This document shows, one piece after another, positions 1 through 14,234 of a stretch of DNA of 64,000 nucleotides. Source of the DNA: Brassica napus (lineage: Eukaryota; Streptophyta; Magnoliopsida; Brassicales; Brassicaceae); NCBI RefSeq assembly GCF_020379485.1, contig NC_063447.1, forward strand, positions 58,579,452-58,643,451, in the 5' to 3' direction. A program made the translations under genes and the position numbers. The notes beneath the pieces were generated by a model, which worked only from the letters and a program-made list of their open reading frames with translations, did not search any database and was not told where the DNA came from. Numbering within the stretch: position 1 is the stretch's first letter; every line of letters begins with the position of its first letter.

Positions 1-1
1 G

Positions 2-703
2 ACTCTAGCTCTTGTCGGCCCTAGCGGGTGCGGTAAAAGCTCAGTGATCTCCCTTGTACAAAGATTCTACGAGCCGTCCTCAGGGCGGGTCATGATCGAC
101 GGCAAAGACATAAGAAAGTACAATCTCAAAGCCCTAAGGAAACACATAGCCATAGTCCCTCAAGAGCCGTGCCTATTCGGAACAACCATTCAAGAAAACA
201 TAGCGTACGGACACGAATGCGCCACGGAGGCAGAGATCATACAAGCCGCAACGTTAGCCAGCGCGCACAAGTTCATATCCGCGTTGCCCGATGGATACAA
301 GACGTATGTAGGCGAGAGAGGCGTTCAGCTCTCGGGAGGGCAGAAGCAGAGGATTGCTATCGCGCGTGCCTTGGTGAGGAAGGCAGAGATCATGCTGCTT
401 GATGAGGCTACTAGTGCTCTTGATGCGGAGTCAGAGAGGTCGGTGCAAGAGGCGTTGGACCAGGCTTGTTCTGGTAGAACGTCGATCGTTGTGGCTCATA
501 GGTTGTCTACGATAAGGAATGCTCACACGATCGCGGTGATTGATGATGGGAAAGTAGCGGAGCAAGGGTCGCATTCTCAGCTGCTTAAGAACTATCCTGA
601 TGGAATCTACGCGAGGATGATTCAGTTGCAGAGGTTTACGCATGGTCAGGTCATTGGTATGACGTCAGGGGCGAGTTCTAGGGTTAAGGAAGGTGATGCT
701 TAA
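2..703 (+). CDS. ABCB1: ABCB1/PGP1-type ABC transporter, C-terminal nucleotide-binding domain (partial)
   Basis: This is the last part of a plasma-membrane B-class ABC transporter; the 5' part lies outside the window and the frame is open from base 2. The visible 233 residues make most of the second nucleotide-binding domain: Walker [10 protein letters not shown] at the very start, Q-loop VPQEPCLFG, signature [14 protein letters not shown], Walker [13 protein letters not shown] and the H-loop histidine in VVAHRLS. The tail after the domain ([16 protein letters not shown]..., ending KEGDA) is the distinctive end of Arabidopsis ABCB1 (PGP1, At2g36910) as I remember it; that family exports auxin. 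No intron is seen in this part. All catalytic motifs are intact, so the gene looks functional. Family assignment is very secure; the ABCB1 orthology rests on the tail and on the downstream gene order. Confidence 0.93.
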   Translation, partial: TLALVGPSGCGKSSVISLVQRFYEPSSGRVMIDGKDIRKYNLKALRKHIAIVPQEPCLFGTTIQENIAYGHECATEAEIIQAATLASAHKFISALPDGYKTYVGERGVQLSGGQKQRIAIARALVRKAEIMLLDEATSALDAESERSVQEALDQACSGRTSIVVAHRLSTIRNAHTIAVIDDGKVAEQGSHSQLLKNYPDGIYARMIQLQRFTHGQVIGMTSGASSRVKEGDA

Positions 704-2483
704 TACTATGGTCGTATAGAAGAAGAAAGAAGAGAGTAAAAAAGACAACAAACACTAGGCTATGTTCTGAAAGAAAACTCCACGTGCTCATTTTTTCTTT
801 GTAATAAGTAATTTTGGGGTTTACCTATTTTTGGAACAACATTTCAGATTTGATGGTATAGTATTATTATGATGAATCTAATTTTCACCTTTTTAATATC
901 CATTTACCTCTTATCAAATAACAAGCTTTTCTAGTGAAGTGAAGATGGAGATAATTTCGCCAATGCATAGCTCTTACGAAAAAGGTGGTAGATATTTCAA
1001 GTTTGCTTTAGTATACCTTTATTGAGATCATTAATGTCACTGAGTGCACTCACTACTATAAATAAATATACATATTCTTTTCTTTTTTGATAATCATGTT
1101 AAATTGTATACCTCTTTAAGTTTTACAATATACATATTCGTTTGGTTGTTCTAGATTTCAGGATAAGCCTAACTTTATAATAGTGAAATCCGTTCAAGAC
1201 ACGCAAAAAAGTTCATTTATGGGATAGAACAACAATTCCTTTCGTTGAAACAATCATTCCTACCATTTTATTTTTCTACGTTCATCTCATATTCGTTCTT
1301 CTTGTTTCCAGAAAGGTCACCGGTCGGACCCGTTGTATGATGAAATGCGACCTAATTGTATTGGTTATATGGGTTTTGAGTGTTGTGGGTCTACGACACT
1401 ATCTAAATCATGGTTTTTGAAGTAGATATTATCTATACTAGTCTTATGATTCATTTGCATAGAAAGAGTCCTTTTATAGCAGTTGATACGAGAGTCTGTA
1501 CATAGTACCAACACTTGTACATTGAAAGTTAATGAATGAGAATGAATTTATTTTACTCATATGGTATCAGATCATGATTAACAATATAAATAATAACTAT
1601 AAGAATTTTGATAACATTATCAAAAAGAGATGTGTTTTAATGTATAGGCACACGAACATACGTGGGAAACAGAATCATGAAGATGAGAAAACAGAAAATG
1701 AGAAAATAAGATAGGTCCAAAAAGGGCATTAGATATGAAATGATGAGAGACACAGAGCAAAGAACAAAAAGAAAAGAAAAATACAACATTTTTGTTTTGT
1801 GTCTATATGAACATTTTATGAAACAATTCTTAATTTCGTTTCTTTGTAGAGCACACGCGTGTGCATATGGAACACACGCCATGATGACTTCTTTTTTTTT
1901 GTTGAATGCAATAAATTTTTGTTTACGAACAAACTTGGCAATTATAGTGGAGGGTAAGAAGCACGTAGCTCTTTTGGGCATATGTCATTCATTCATTAAG
2001 AAATTCAAAGAAGGCCATAATAATTTTAGACATGTGCCAGTGCTATACCCACAATCTTGTTCAACATAACTTAGTATAATATTATGCATGTGCATTTTGG
2101 ATATAATAACGGATAAGAATCAATTTTGTATGATCGTTGCAAAATTTTAGACCCGTTGTTTCGCCAAAGCTTCAAGATCAGCTCTACTAGAATTCACAAA
2201 GCACTATTCTCTCTATGGCCTCCATAGCAACACTTTGATTCCCTCCCAAAATATTGGAAGAACAAAACACAATGGGAATGGCTTGGGAGAGATACATAAA
2301 ACACAAATGTATCCTCACCACGATTAGGAGGAAGAGGAGGAGGTAGAGACAACGACGACAAACTTGATTTTCAAAGAAAAAAAAAAAAAAAAAAAGACAA
2401 CGACGACAAAGAGGAAGAGAAACTTTAAAGATAACTCACTCAGTATAATTAACCTACTTTGGCGGTTTCGATGACTGAAGCGA

Positions 2484-2518
2484 GGCCCATCTTAAAAGCA
2501 AGGGCTTACATAGGCCCA
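2484..2518 (-). promoter_or_regulatory. Paired TGGGCC (site II-type) motifs
   Basis: GGCCCA occurs twice about 29 bp apart, reading TGGGCC on the minus strand, with AAGCCC between. Such paired site II elements bind TCP factors and typify promoters of housekeeping plant genes. No intact gene follows on the minus strand, so this may be the orphaned promoter of a lost gene. Function is inferred only from motif pairing. Confidence 0.3.
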
Positions 2519-3675
2519 TCCTTTATCAACTTGGCCTCATCGCATGTTACAACACATATTATTTTCTTTTTAACGCGTCGCGCCTTTAGCCCAAATCAAC
2601 TGTAGCTATAAAAAAAAGACTGATCAGTTTGCTTCTGCCTGAAAATGAGAGATACGATTTTTAGCTTTGCCAATCCTGGCACTATAATACGAGTACCTGC
2701 TGTCTGCTGAGTCTCTTACTACCAATCCCGATACTATAAAATGTATTATGCAAGAAAAAGGAATAATTACTAATCTATTAATGACCAAATCAAAAAAAAA
2801 TTAAAATTGCTGGAATCGTATCAAGATATAAATAATATTTTTTTTAAACTACGACTAGTATGTCATCACATTTATATATTTTTAACCTTGAACTCCAAAT
2901 TACAGAATACAAACACAAATTAATTCAGTCTGACTTTTGTTGTATTGTTAATAGTTAACTTTGTGAAAAAAAATTTGTAAAAAATTATGAAGTAGACAAG
3001 TTTAGATACTAGAGAAGAATGTTACAAATCAAATTTTATATCTCATGTTAAAATAATATGTGTCCACCTCAGACATTACGTCATTTATGGTATCACATGA
3101 AAAAAATCAACAAAATAGTAAAACATGATGTTGACAAAATGGACCGGTAACGGAGGAACGGATCGCAATTACGCAACTCTTTGAGACATTTTTCCCGTTC
3201 TTATCTTTTTACTGTTGATTCAATTGAAAAAAAAAGTCTTTTACTGTTATTCAGTTGAAAGAAAACCATATTAACTTACTTTTACTCACGGAACTGAATA
3301 AATCAATGTGACACTTCCGCATGTTTCTGCCTCTATCACGCAGCCCATGTTTTTTATTAGATAGGCAGTTACTTCCATCATTCCATGGAGGTGAGTTACA
3401 AATCCAAATGGTTTAATCTAAATCAATAATTGCTCTGCGAAGAACCAAACTTATTTTGTTTTCCTAAAAAAATATGTAGAAATTGAAACATGAACTATAT
3501 ATGTTATATTAGTGCTGTACGAATTGAGTGAAGTAATATATACGCATTTGTTAGGTGAAACGAATAGTATAATAAAATAGAACATGGAGATTACATTCTT
3601 AATGGAAAATATATACATTTTCTTTGAAATGTGCACATAAATAGATTTTTTTTTGAACTTAACATATAAATTGAT

Positions 3676-3839
3676 TATGCACATTCTTTTGGGTAATTAC
3701 TAATATATGGCACCACGTTACACACACATCTACAATTATTATGCACATAAATAGATTATGCACATTCTTTTGGGTAATTTACTAATATATGGCACCACGT
3801 TACACACACATCTAAAATTATTTTATGTACTATAGTACC
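3676..3839. repeat. 82-bp tandem duplication, two copies
   Basis: A block beginning ATGCACATTCTTTTGGG and containing GGCACCACGTTACACACAC occurs twice, offset by 82 bp, with few differences. It is a recent local duplication in intergenic DNA. Confidence 0.85.
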
Positions 3840-3910
3840 AAATATATAAATAGATCAAACTACTTGACAAATTACAGGTTTACAACCATGTGCGATTGTT
3901 TCTTCTTGTA

Positions 3911-3936
3911 CTTTTTTTTTTTTTTTTTTTTTTTTC
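3911..3936. repeat. Poly-T tract
   Basis: A run of about 26 T is followed by CC. It could be the tail of a minus-strand retroposon, but no matching target duplication was recognised, so it is listed only as a homopolymer. Confidence 0.7.
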
Positions 3937-5566
3937 CTCCAAAAGTAGATATCATTTCTAAATAAAACCCAAAAGGGTGAGAGTTTACCACAAAGCTTAC
4001 TAAATAGACAGGAAGATCAGAAAGATTTTAAATAAATTGTAACTTATGTGAAGCAGAACTTAATTAAGCCATCTCAAGCTTGGAATCTGTCAAACCATGT
4101 AGAAAGATATGACTCCACAGGGTGTCGTTGTGGAGAAATGCTGACAATTCTCTCTCTGGAGAAAGTACAAGAAAAGCTATATTTCTTGTACTTTGAAATA
4201 TAGATCTGATCGTCTTGTTATTAAAATGAACTAGCATCCAAAATACCAGGCATATAATTTAAAGATAGTGAACAAATTTACACTGAATACCCCATATAAT
4301 TTATATAAAACTATTTATTTTTTTACAGAGTTTATAAAGATATGAATCTCAAGAAATATATATCCCTAAAACCATATAGTTTATTCTTAAACAACTCTAA
4401 AAATATTTTTGGAAAATTTGGTTCGTTTGACAATATTAAAATACCTCAAAAATAATATATGGCTGTTTAAAATTTCTAAATAATAGAAAACATAAAAGAG
4501 AAGAGCAGAGGATGATCCATCAGCTTCAGTGGTGGCTTCAGGTAGAATAAGACAAGACAATGCAATGTGAAGAATCAATAACTTTATCCAATACCATTTA
4601 TCATAATATAATAGACCATCTTTCTCTTTATTTTCTTTAGAACTTCTACCGAAAATAGAATACTCAAAAATGATGTGATCAAAAAGTTTGGTTCAATCAA
4701 TACGTCTAGAGATAGATCATAGTTGACAGTATTATCATGGCACAATTCAACAAATTCGAGTTTTTAATTGTGGGCTTCATGAAATATCGCTGAAAGGTTT
4801 CAGTTTACCGAAAGAGTTTGAGATTTATTGCCTCAACCCTTTAAATTTTCGTGTGAAAGATGTCCCAAACATAAAGTTCACATTTATTTGAAAAGGAAAG
4901 AGTTGTAAGTTCAATTTTACTTCTATGTTTTTTTTGTTTTAAATAAATTAGTTAATACATACTTTCATACCATGTTTTATATACGCGAATTACGAAAAAA
5001 TAAGACGAATTCAAATTGCTGCATCAACGTCTATTATTTTAGTTATTAGTTAGTGTGTGAATTGTGTAACGATCTAGTGTATAGTTTTATATTATATTTG
5101 GTTAAATCATTTCTCTTCATTTACGTGCTTTCTTGTCTAACCATCTGGTTAATTTCGAATCTCTCAATCATTATCGCATCAGCAGTTAATGGCTCTTTTT
5201 TTTTACCTTAAACTGAATAAGATTCGGCTAATCTAGACTAGTCATCAAGTAGTCAAAGCTGAGAAATGACATCCTTTTGTTTTCAAAAGCAACATAGTAC
5301 ATGATGAATTAATTAAATGTTATCTGTAAAAATATGTTTTATTCAGAAACTAGGTGCCTTCGTGTCTCGTACCATCACTTGTGTCAAGCCGGCGTCAAAC
5401 GCCCACTGTCCCTGACCTCAACCCATAACAAATACACCATAGTATATATCATATATGCGTGAGCACATGAATAATCATGTAACATCAAACCATACAATAT
5501 TCAATAAAATTATGTATCAAATATAATAACAATAACCTCCACGCCCAAACCGACTCCTCTCTTCTC

Positions 5567-5574
5567 TATAAATA
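5567..5574 (+). promoter_or_regulatory. TATA box of the HIPP gene
   Basis: TATAAATA lies 100 bp before the chosen ATG at 5674, a normal spacing for a plant core promoter with a 5' UTR of roughly 70 nt. Confidence 0.7.
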
Positions 5575-5673
5575 CACATATTTGCTTCTACTTCCTCTCG
5601 TTCAAACATTTCTTCAGCCTTGAATTACAATATTATAAAAAATAAAAATTATCCTTATTATCTTCAACCAAGA

Positions 5674-7171
5674 ATGGGAGAGAAACAAGAAGGTGCCAAA
5701 GTTGAACAAGAGAAGAAGGCAGCCGCCGTAGTAGCCTCTACTGAGACGACCGACAACAAGCCAAAGAGTGGCGGCGGAGGAGATTCAGCTGCAGCCCCGG
5801 TTGCAGCGGCTCCCTCCCCCTTTGTTTACAAAGTGGATATGCACTGCGAAGGCTGCGCCAAGAAAATCAAGCGAATGGTGAAGCACTTTGAGGGAGTCAA
5901 AGATGTGACGGCGGATATGGGTGGGAACAAGCTCACGGTGGTCGGGAAGATCGATCCGGTGAAACTCCGGGAGAAGTTAGAAGAGAGAATGAAGAGAAAG
6001 GTGGTACTCACTAACCCACCACCACTACCGTCCAAAGTAGACGCACCTGCAGCCCCCGCCGCCGCTGGAGAGAAGAAATCCGACGGTGTTGATAAGGCGG
6101 CGGCTCCTAGTCCTCCTACTCCGGCCGCTCCCAAAGAGGTATAGACTTAAATTCAATAAGGACAAGAGACAACTATGCTTTTGTATTTTACCAAATAAAA
6201 AAACTATAAGTTAAAAATAAAAAAAAACTATATGGTTTTGCTAACTTAAAATGGTTATTTAATTACAGTAGCTATTACAAAAAATAAGATTAGGCAGCAA
6301 AAAAAAAAATTATAGCCAGGTTTAGTTGTCTAACAAAGTAGGAGTATGAATAACTGATTTGGCTTTAAATTGTTTTTGTTCAGAGCTCAGTGGCTTTAAA
6401 GATCAGACTACATTGTGAGGGATGTATTCAGAAAATCAAGAAAATAATATTGAAAATCAAAGGTATGGAGGTTAAAAAAACAAACGAAGTTAGAAATTAA
6501 CTTTTTCTTTCCCTAAGGTTAAAACCCAAAAGCCATTTTAATTATGCTAATTAGTTAATGTTTATTAATATGAAATAGGGGTCGAGACAGTGGCTATAGA
6601 TGCAGCCAAAGACATGGTAACAGTGAAGGGAACGATGGACGTTAAAGAACTAGTGCCTCTCCTCACTAAAAAACTCAAAAGAACCGTCGAGCCTATTCTT
6701 CCGGCAAAAAAAGACGACGGAGCCGCCGAGAAAAATAAGTCGGAAGCCGCTCCTCCCGCCGCAAAGAAAGAAGATCCGGCTGGTGGTGTTACTGAGGCAA
6801 AGAAAGAAGGAAGTGAAGCCGGAGAGAAAAAGAAAGAAGGTGGAGACGGCGGAGAGAAGAAAAAAGAGGCCGGAGACGGCGAGAAGAAGGAAGGTGCCGG
6901 CGGCGGAGGAGGTGCGCCGGTGGCTACGGTGAATAAGATGGATTATTATGGATACTCGTATCCTACGGTTCCAATGTATTGGCAAGAAGGACACGTGTAC
7001 GGTCAGAGTTATTCGACAGAGGGTCAGACTTATCCGATAGGGGGTCAGAGTTATCCAGGTTCAGGATATAACTACGCAAGCGGAAGCTACGTGCCTTACT
7101 CGCATCCAAACATGAACGCGGCTCCTGGAATGTTCAGCGACGAGAACCCCAACGGTTGCTCCGTCATGTAA
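5674..7171 (+). CDS. HIPP5: Heavy-metal-associated isoprenylated plant protein (HIPP5-like)
   Basis: HIPPs are metallochaperone-like proteins that bind metal ions through HMA domains and attach to membranes by a prenyl anchor. I assemble three exons: 5674-6138, 6384-6462 and 6579-7171 (378 residues, all GT-AG, phases 0 and 1). The start at 5674 is preferred over the in-frame ATG at 5620, which would add an Asn/Tyr-rich leader close to the TATA box. The first HMA domain (about residues 50-115) has CxxC in [12 protein letters not shown]. The second, split by both introns, has [13 protein letters not shown] Lys/Glu/Gly-rich linker ([15 protein letters not shown]...) and a Tyr/Gly/Ser-rich stretch follow. 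The protein ends CSVM, a CaaX box that favours farnesylation. It matches Arabidopsis At2g36950, as expected from its place after ABCB1. Both metal sites are intact. Confidence 0.93.
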
Positions 7172-9697
7172 CCATGGGATTAAATTGTAAATATATAAAA
7201 CTTTAAGGGTCGGAAATTAAAATGTGAAACATTCAGAAATGGTAACTTTGGATAAAGTTTAGAAACTGATATGGAGCCAACAGGTTCTTACGTGTAGCCG
7301 GTATTGTTCCTTTGTTAGTTTAGTTTCTTTCAAATATTTAAATAATTAGATGTTTCACTTACTTTAATTGTAGTGTCAGCAAACAATAAACAAAAAAATG
7401 TAAAATGATGAAAATTAACATAGATAAACTTTCAATAATGGATTATTTTGGTAGATTTATCATTGTTCTTCTCGTTTGATTACGAATCTTTTTGTTTTCC
7501 ATTAGGAAATCATTTTGGTTGATTGACTTATGTAGAAAAATGATTCATATTCAAATGATTATATTTGTACGAAATCTTGAAAAAAAAAGAACAACAATGG
7601 ATGATATTTTGCTGGAAAGCTAATTAAAGCTATTTTTCGATCAACCATGATATTATTATCTCCATGGTAATTATTGTTATCCTTTATATAAATAAAGTGT
7701 TATCTTTATGGCATTGAATGAATCATTAGTCTTCCCTGCAATTATTCACTAATGAATTCTGTGAATTACAGAATTGTATAGTTCAGTTAGTAACTAAACA
7801 AGCCTGTATATAAATTTACACACACTTTTGATAATATCTTAAAAAAAATACAAGTATGATAACAAACCAGTTGTCGTATTTAGCAAACCGGATTAAAATC
7901 TAGATGATAGAAGATCCTTCTACTATATATCTGCATCACTTTTGTCATCTTATCATCTGTATGCTCGAATTGTAAACTCAAAATGATCCCTCTTTTAACC
8001 TTTGGTAAAAAAAATGATGTCTCTTTTGAGGAAGAAATACGAATAACGTTCAAGTTAAAAAAAAAAGGAAGAAGATAATGGTAGATGTTGTATGCATCTA
8101 AATTTTCTAATTGTATAAGATGACTATCAATCTATAGTTGAAAAGATAACTGAAGTGATGTAATTCGAATATTTTGACTTGAGAAATCCATTAATAGATA
8201 TCGTGAAAGCACCTTTTCTGGTGAGACCGAATCATTTCATTATTTGAACCACATTGTTGAGTATATATAGTAATTTGCATGAAACTAAATATGAATAATT
8301 GAGTTGATACGCATCTCATCAAACTTTATAGGGGTCTGTCTACATTGATTGTCATCATCATGTTAGTATTCATAGCTGGTCGTGTTCAGTTCAAGTAATT
8401 TCTAGACTGTAAGCAGTTCTCAAAAGTCTAAATCTCCTTATGTAAGATTTGAACATGTTCTTGAGCTAGACGTACTCTATATACCAACTGAAAACGTAGA
8501 GACGGACAACACACATGAATCATGATATACCAAGACCCCAACCCTTGTTTCCTACTGATGCGTATCAAAAACCTCTTTAGTTAAATTAACTTATATATAT
8601 AAGACGGAATTACATATGTTAACTTCTTTATTAGCTTTAAACAGAGAGTACATGAGTTTACCAAGAAAATAAAACAGAGAGTGGCCATCTTTGATTCTTC
8701 TTGCATTGTCATTGTTATATATAAATTGTAAAGACATATATATGCGGATGCGGTAATGAATTTGCTTAGTTGCTGATCGGTTACGCAAGAGTTTTTGACA
8801 CATAGCATTTGTTTCCATTCTCTACGTGTATATGTGCATTATTGTTATGTATAGACATTATTTATATAATAAGTACATGATCTAGCATGGTTAATGGTGA
8901 CTTAATCTCGACAAGGAAAACAAATAGTGACTTAATCTTTACGTATATTTCTTCTAGAGTGCTGCACAAAGACAAACCGATTAAACAAAGTCATGTTGAT
9001 AATGATTCCGTCACTTGCTTATTTCGTCTCTCTAATATTCTCTTCTTTGTATTGTACCTATGTAATTGTAAACACACCTGTACCAAATTCTGTAAGAGTA
9101 TTTTATGTTTATTATCTCTCAATACCATGAAATAAATAAACCAATCATTGGGTGCTGTGAATAAACCAAACAGGCACACCCTATTTTTAGGTTTATTTAT
9201 GGAAATATATAATATAATATATCTCCTCTAGACCCTATAATCCACTTATTACAAACTTTTGTCTTTAGAAACATATCGGATTTTATCATGTACATAAATA
9301 CTTTATTCACAAAGATATAATAAGATCATACGTTGCGGATAGCGTGGAACTCTCCTCCAAGGCAAATAATTGCATGTGTACATGTACGTGTTGCCAAATT
9401 GATCACTTCTTGTCGCAATAGAGAGAATTATAAAATGCTCCCGTCAACTTTTTTTTTCATAAGACCCAAATATGTGGTCTGACGTAACGATGTAAGCTAG
9501 TGGAGATATAATGAGAAAGTGACAATACAAATAAAGTAAAGAAGTTTTTCGTCTGGGGCTTCAGAATATGGAATAAGCCAAACGTCTTTTTTCATCTCTT
9601 ATCGTTTGTTTTGGCTTACGGATTAAAGAATTAAAATCCTATAACCGTGGATACAGTACGTATATCGTGTCAGTTCTCTAGTTGAAAAAAGTTGAAA

Positions 9698-9856
9698 GAT
9701 CTACCATGCATGGTTTGATAACCAGTATTTACCATATAAGGTCATAAAATTGTATTTATTGATTTCTATAGCTACCAAGGAAAATATATATATATACTTC
9801 ATTTACGTAAATTGTATTCTATGATCTATCATGCATGGTTTGATAACCAGTATTTA
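9698..9856. repeat. Repeated 30-bp block around a CCATGCATGG-type palindrome
   Basis: The block containing CATGCATGGTTTGATAACC followed by AGTATTTA occurs twice, about 124 bp apart. CATGCATG is an RY-type palindrome known from seed promoters, but no gene is adjacent. It is probably a local duplication. Confidence 0.6.
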
Positions 9857-10265
9857 CTTACTCATATAAGATAATAAATTTTGCTTAACTGACCTTTACT
9901 AGAACATAGATCACCCATCATTTTTCATGACTATGCCATAAGCTCATAAATACTATAGTCAAATAAATAATAAAAGCTCTATTAGACCACGTAAAAATTG
10001 TTTTCCCTTAAAATCCTGAGTAGCAATACAAAGGAAAACGTCACTTGAAAACCAATCCAAAATTTTACGAGTTAAGTCTACCAAAGGCCATTGGTGACCA
10101 ATCATTCAAATATCTTCGACCTCTTGGATAGTTGGATTATAAAACGTTTTTCCTTTGGTTATTTGGATTATAAAACTTTGTTTTAGCCTCAATTTTCAAA
10201 AAGGTTTTTCTTTACCTAGAAATGTATTTGGAATTTTCTGAGTCTAATTAATATTAGAGAAAGGG

Positions 10266-10267
<2 letters not shown>

Positions 10268-10309
<42 letters not shown>
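10268..10309. repeat. (TA)n microsatellite, about 20 units
   Basis: An uninterrupted TA dinucleotide run of about 42 bp, likely length-polymorphic between accessions. Confidence 0.95.
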
Positions 10310-10311
<2 letters not shown>

Positions 10312-13300
10312 ATTTAAAGTAGTGTCATACATTTGAATGATCAATTAGTCTACTTAATCAAAATGGGAATCCAACTAAGATGGTATGTCATTGCTCACTA
10401 CGAATATAAATCGACAAATATTAGATTAATAACTAATAATAATGGTGATAATATGAATTAGGTGACCGGTTGCATTGCAAAATCCAATCAAAGGCCACCC
10501 ATCCATGTCTCCTTCATGGAAGTGGATCTGGCAGCAGAAAAATACAAGAAACTCGGCAATTAAATAAATGCAATTTTTTTTTAGTGGATATCTATTTTGT
10601 GGTTGCAAACTAGTGGATATCTATCTATCTCTCTGTTTTTTTTTTCTTTTTTCTATCTCTCTGTTTTATCGTGGTTGCATTACGATATTGCCACGTAGAC
10701 GATGTACCACGAGTCTATAACTCTCACTTGTTAAAAATAAGGGAAGGTATGTATCAAATGAAACAATATTACATAAAAACAAGTACAGTTAGACTTAATT
10801 CATATGATTTTAAATTATGACAATGGTATGAGGGAATACACTTTTGTTTTTGTTATTTAGTAAAATTATTTGAAATATCTACAATCCATAGGCTGTAAAT
10901 ATCATGTTTTGCCAAATGGTTGTTGATAATATGTATAACGCTTGTCAGTTATATAAATATCAGCAGAGGATGAACTCTTATAAGTATGTTGTATCCTTTT
11001 TCTTGGTTATAAAACTATTCAAGTTTTTAGAAAAAACTACAATAATACTAGACAATATGTACGTACGGTAACACGTATGATATATGTTAAATGGCGTCCG
11101 CGGAAAGTTGGGTTTATGTCCCGAATTTGAAAAGGGTTTGGATTTGGAATCTCGTGGTTTTGACTTATACGTCTGCGTGAGAGATGATTCATCTTTCGTC
11201 AATCATCGTTGTTGGGGACAGGCCGATCCTGACGTTTTGAAAGTCTAAAGCATTACTAAACAAAATAGTTTTATTCATAATATTTGGTCATCATGCCTAC
11301 TGGCCAATAAGGAGAGACACACGCACTTTAGTTTGAACCGATTTGACTCGGATCCGCATATTTATTTACTTGCATATTCTGTTATTCTTACAGGAAATTA
11401 CATGGTCATCTAAAATACACAATTTTATGTTTAGTTTTTTATAGCCGCTGCCCGTTAGTAAACCGTTATATAAAAGTTCAAATTTCATACAATTACAGAT
11501 TTTATGTAAATACAAAATTTCATATTTAGATTTCCATATCTGTGAGTAAACCATTATACAAAACTAGAAAGAAAAACATATTTCTACATGTGTATTAGTA
11601 ACAAGCAATATTTTTGGGGTCAAATCTCTACGCTAGGTGTAACATATTGAACTCAGTTGATGGCACAATACTAAAAAAAACATAGACAAAACTGAATTCG
11701 GAGCACTTTTGTTGTTTATTCACTAAACTAAAAGCATTTTAATCAAATTAACATAAAACATTCAAAGGAAAATAAAAAATAGTAGAGGGCACGTGACCCG
11801 TTACCGTAGGCGTCCGTCCGCCCGTGATTGAACTTGTCAAACAATTTGAGCATGAAAAGCCCAAAATCATGTGCTGTATCGCATGGTAACTCATGCCTTC
11901 CGACTTTCTCAATTCGTTGAACTCAGCTTTTGTTTCAAAACGATAACTCAGGTTTAACCAAAAAAAGACTACAAGTCAATCCATCAATGCTATTTTGTAA
12001 AATGGTTTACTCAGGAGATAAAATCTGTATACCCAAAATACAACCTATCAGAAATTATCGTACTTACATTAGACATGTCGATTCCATATCGTTAATCTCC
12101 TAATATAATAATATATCATATTCGATGTTATTATACTGACTCAAAATATGAAATAAGTTACCAATGGCAATAACATGTCCATGAGAATAATGAAGATCTT
12201 TAACTAATTGCTATATGTGCTTTGCAAACTCTAATAAAACCGCATATCCAAGGGGCCAAATGTTTATCAAGTTTCTTATAATTTAGAAATATGTACCATC
12301 TGTATTTGCCTATGTTAGGTTTTCACAATAATATCAAAAATGGACTAGTTACTGTGAGACTATCCAAGAGTCCATCTACCCATGCATATAAAGCCACGTG
12401 CGATTCAACCAATTTATTTTCCCTCTTTTATTATCAGATAAGAAATGGTTACAGAATCACAAAAATAATTATTCTATTTTTTTTCTTTCAATTCATTGAA
12501 TTGGTGAAAATACCACCATTATATTAATTTTCATAATCTATCCATTTAAGTAAAAAACTTAAAGTAATGAAGTCAACTGCAGTAAATTTTGTATGATTAA
12601 AAACAGACTAAATCAATTATAATGCTTTTACATTTAAGTTTTTTCCTTTATTTTTCATGAATTCACAAATTCTTTTGAAAAGGAAAAAAACATACTTAAT
12701 TTTCCAAAAAAAAACAAACATTCTTTTGATCGCCATGAACATGCATTCACTTGGTGGATATCACGTTATAGTGGCAATGCAAGCAGAGAAGGAGGTGTTG
12801 TTGAACGCTCAAGGTTCTGCTTCTATCAGCGTTGCTCAGTTCCCTGGTATGTTTATTTAGAAGCTTTGTTTTGTCTGAGTCGATTTTCTTATTTGGAAAC
12901 TGCCCTGTTTTGTGGTTGTGTTTATGCAGCCAAGAAGCCAACAAGGAAATGGGCTGCTTGGACGCATCAAGAGGAGGAATGTTTCTTCACTGCGCTTCGT
13001 CATGTTGGAAAGGTATCACCTCTTTGATGTTGAATGAGTTTTAGCCTCTTTCTTTTTTGGTTTTGTGTGAGTTACATTCTCTTTGTGTTGAATTTTGCAG
13101 AATTTTCTTAAGATTACTTCTCGTGTCCTAAGCAAAAACAAGGACCAGGTTGGTTGATACAACTTTGGGGGTTTGTTTCCTTTGCACTAGTGTTTGCTTT
13201 CAGAAGATTACTTCTTGTGATTTGCAGGTTAGGCATTACTATTATCGTCTAGTCAGGCGTATGAACAAGCTTTTGGGTCCGGAACTGAGTCTTGAACCCA

Positions 13301-14234
13301 AAGGACACTAATGCTGCAATGCTACGATGGTACATTTCTTTTCTTCTATGGATTATCATTAATAAATGATGAACATTACTCTCTGTGAAGTTTATCTACA
13401 TATAACAAGCTGTATCAAGCTATGAGTACTTAAGTAGGTAAGGTCACAGTCGTTTAAGGGTTCTCTTTGCCTTAAAAAATCTTGTGTAGTATGAGAATGC
13501 ATTATCATGTGTCTTGATCTTAAATTTATCATTAGGCTCTTCTGTCTAAAGTAGACATGCTTCATCATGTGCCTTGCAGGTGGTCGTTACTGGAAAAGCA
13601 TAGCTGCAAAGCTTCAAAACTTCATCTCAAACCCCGGAGATTCAAGCTATTCTTAGAGGCCTTGGTTAGTTGGCAAATGAAAACTTTGCTTAAGTCAAAT
13701 CCTATGTGTTCAAACTTTCTTTTCTGACAGACCCTTTTGCGTTAAGGAACACCAATTGCTGAAAGACAGTAGAAAGAGCATAAGTAAACGAGCTTGCCAT
13801 GGAGAAACTTTCTCTTCCGTCTCCCTTGAAAACATCTCAAGTCATAGCAGGGAAAGAGGGTTGGATAACCGCCCGTTGAAAATGATTCTTTGCGACAGCC
13901 AAAATGTTAAAAAGCTAGGGCCGGGAAGATCATCTACCAAACATGGTGATAGCTTAGGTGTTATAGATAGTGAATGTGTGGATCCACCCGCCACTGAGGG
14001 TTCACATTGCCTCCTTCGAGATGTCTCGTTTGCCTCTGACTCTTTTGATGCTGCAATTGCTGCTCATATACTAAGACACCAGAACAAGCCGCCAAGTGTT
14101 CTGCTACAGGTTCCCTCTGGCTCTTCATCTATTTGGGGATGATGAAGATACACGTGATGCCTTCTCCTTCCAAAAGAATCGTCTTGCAGGCTCCTCCAAG
14201 TTGGCTAATGTTGCTTCTCCAGGAGGTGGAGAGC

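Larger units (their letters stand above)
704..5566. other. Intergenic region with small repeats
   Basis: No convincing gene was found in this AT-rich stretch. It begins with the ABCB1 3' UTR. It contains an A-tract near 2370-2395, a pair of TGGGCC-type motifs near 2500, an 82-bp tandem duplication at 3676-3839 and a T-tract near 3910. Short open frames such as 1740-2069 and 3451-3684 have low-complexity composition and no recognisable motif. Confidence 0.6.
7172..12771. other. Intergenic region, no gene recognised
   Basis: About 5.6 kb of AT-rich DNA without a convincing gene. Overlapping short frames at 8581-8818 on the minus strand are different frames of the same DNA with no domain. The region holds a dispersed duplication near 9.7-9.86 kb and a long TA microsatellite at 10268-10309. 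Confidence 0.6.

Noticed and set aside
1740..2069. 109-codon open frame
   Set aside because: Lys/Phe/His-rich composition expected of AT-rich DNA, overlapped by an equally long antisense frame.
8581..8818. Two overlapping minus-strand frames of 75 codons
   Set aside because: Two frames of the same AT-rich DNA, no motif, no splice or promoter context.
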